Assembly: GCA_016649585.1 (NCBI GenBank)
Contig: JAENXH010000097.1
Location: 1 to 5,720, forward strand
Length of the DNA: 5,720 bases
Direction: 5' to 3'
From: Methanosarcinales archaeon
GTDB taxonomy: Archaea; Halobacteriota; Syntropharchaeia; Alkanophagales; Methanospirareceae
Program-made: the position numbers and the translations under genes
Shown here: in pieces, positions 4,922 to 5,720 of the stretch
How the letters are laid out: the number at the start of each line of letters is the position of its first letter
Position numbering within the stretch: the stretch's first letter is position 1
The notes under the pieces: generated by a model
Database searches by the model: none
Seen by the model: only the letters and a program-made list of their open reading frames with translations
What the model was told of the DNA's origin: nothing

Positions 4922-5720
4922 TTATAATAAACCTATCACAGAGTGAAGGAGATCCAGCAAGGGTTGAGGATACACCCCGAGGATGATAGATACAACTGCA
5001 AGTATGAGAAGAGGAACGGTCATCGCTAATGGCGGGTCCCTAATCTTATCGTTTGATAGTCCAGGCTTCAAAGGACCGAAGAATATTTGCAGCCCACGCA
5101 AGAAGGTATACACAAGCGTTAATATCGTTGACATGACAGCCAGGATTACAATTAGCACTACTATGGGATTTTCGTGCAGGCCGAACTGGAAAGCGCCCAC
5201 AAAGAATATCCATTTTCCTACAAAACCACTTGTCGGGGGAAGAGCGGAGAGTATTAACGCAGCTGAAATCCAGAGTGTAGCGGTTATTGGCATCTTGGAC
5301 CAGAGTCCGCCCATCTTTCTCATATCCCTGGTCCCGGTTACATAAACTAATATACCCGCGGTTGAGAAGAGAATTGCTTTACCCAGGATGTGACTCAGGA
5401 AGTAGAAGATTCCACCTTCAATACCCAGAATAGTGAATGCTCCAATTCCAAATACAGAGTATGAGATCTGGCTTATAGTTGAACAGGCACAGAATCGTTT
5501 CACGTCTGTTTGAGCCAGCGTAAGAAGAGCGCCATATACCATTGTTATCAGAGCGAACACCATAATAGGTATGCAAAAAACTTTGAAATCTTCGTGGAGT
5601 GGCAAGACGAGAACCCTGACTATCACATAAACCGCGATATTCGCATAAACTGCAAGCAATCCCGCTATGCACGTGGGATGTTCTGCGTGAACCCAGGGCA
5701 TCCAGGCATGAAGAGGAACA
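4922..5720 (-). CDS. MrpD/NuoM-like antiporter subunit (5' end outside window)
   Basis: The C-terminal 265 residues of a polytopic proton-translocating antiporter-family protein are visible. The frame is open to the right edge; the first complete codon is at 5719-5717. Motifs, numbered from the first visible residue: VPLHAWMPWVHAEHPTC (1-17), TDVKRFCACSTISQ (71-84), SHILGKAILF (109-118, Lys114) and PPTSGFVGKW (161-170, Lys169). The end is GVYPQPLLDLLHS (248-260), typical of NuoM/NuoN/MrpD C-termini. The TM8 lysine expected eight residues before the Arg of YVIVR is Asn27. It differs clearly from the antiporter subunit at 1-1173 and is a separate paralogue, not a repeat of it. An internal ATG at 5701 falls inside the conserved PLHAW-MP motif and is not the start. 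The stop is followed by a 72-bp gap to the 59-residue gene. The ion and the electron-transfer partner cannot be assigned. Confidence 0.93.
   Translation of the reverse strand, partial: VPLHAWMPWVHAEHPTCIAGLLAVYANIAVYVIVRVLVLPLHEDFKVFCIPIMVFALITMVYGALLTLAQTDVKRFCACSTISQISYSVFGIGAFTILGIEGGIFYFLSHILGKAILFSTAGILVYVTGTRDMRKMGGLWSKMPITATLWISAALILSALPPTSGFVGKWIFFVGAFQFGLHENPIVVLIVILAVMSTILTLVYTFLRGLQIFFGPLKPGLSNDKIRDPPLAMTVPLLILAVVSIILGVYPQPLLDLLHSVIGLL

Noticed and set aside
5418..5672. Minus-strand frame of 84 codons inside the second antiporter gene
   Set aside because: It is an out-of-frame shadow of a strongly conserved membrane protein. Its Cys- and Arg-rich product has no family resemblance.

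Overview
The window looks like part of an archaeal chromosome, probably from a euryarchaeal (Halobacteriota-type) anaerobe of the Archaeoglobi / Syntrophoarchaeales / ANME-1 kind. That placement is an inference. It rests on a stand-alone winged-helix regulator of a typically archaeal type, a multi-PAS soluble histidine kinase with Cys motifs beside a receiver-only response regulator, BRE/TATA-like promoters, and Shine-Dalgarno sites matching GGAGGTGAT. All supported genes lie on the minus strand, so transcription runs from right to left in these coordinates.

In transcription order: (1) the C-terminal 265 residues of a proton-translocating antiporter-type subunit (MrpD/NuoM family, 4922-5720, 5' end outside the window); (2) a 59-residue one-helix membrane protein (4670-4849); (3) a soluble histidine kinase with three PAS domains (2722-4584); (4) a CheY-like receiver-only response regulator (2329-2706); (5) a 101-residue winged-helix DNA-binding protein (2017-2322); (6) a 218-bp intergenic region with a good archaeal promoter, AT-rich operator-like repeats and a three-unit 9-bp repeat; (7) a 90-residue one-helix protein (1526-1798); (8) a 79-residue two-helix protein (1198-1437); (9) a second MrpD-type antiporter subunit, 391 residues visible, C-terminus outside the window (1-1173).

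The two antiporter subunits and the three small membrane proteins look like pieces of one Mrp/complex-I-like membrane module, a Na+/H+ antiporter or the membrane arm of a larger redox complex. A complete kinase - receiver - DNA-binding-protein cassette sits in the middle of it. The simplest reading is a signalling unit that controls expression of the ion-translocating complex, perhaps in response to redox state or an intracellular ligand. The target, the signal and the partner redox subunits cannot be read from this window.

The points most worth a second look are: the signalling cassette embedded in the antiporter locus; the output split between a bare receiver and a separate winged-helix protein; Cys motifs in the first PAS domain and in the linker before the kinase core; Asn in place of a functionally key Lys in each antiporter subunit (TM7 in one, TM8 in the other); and the structured promoter region at 1800-1970.
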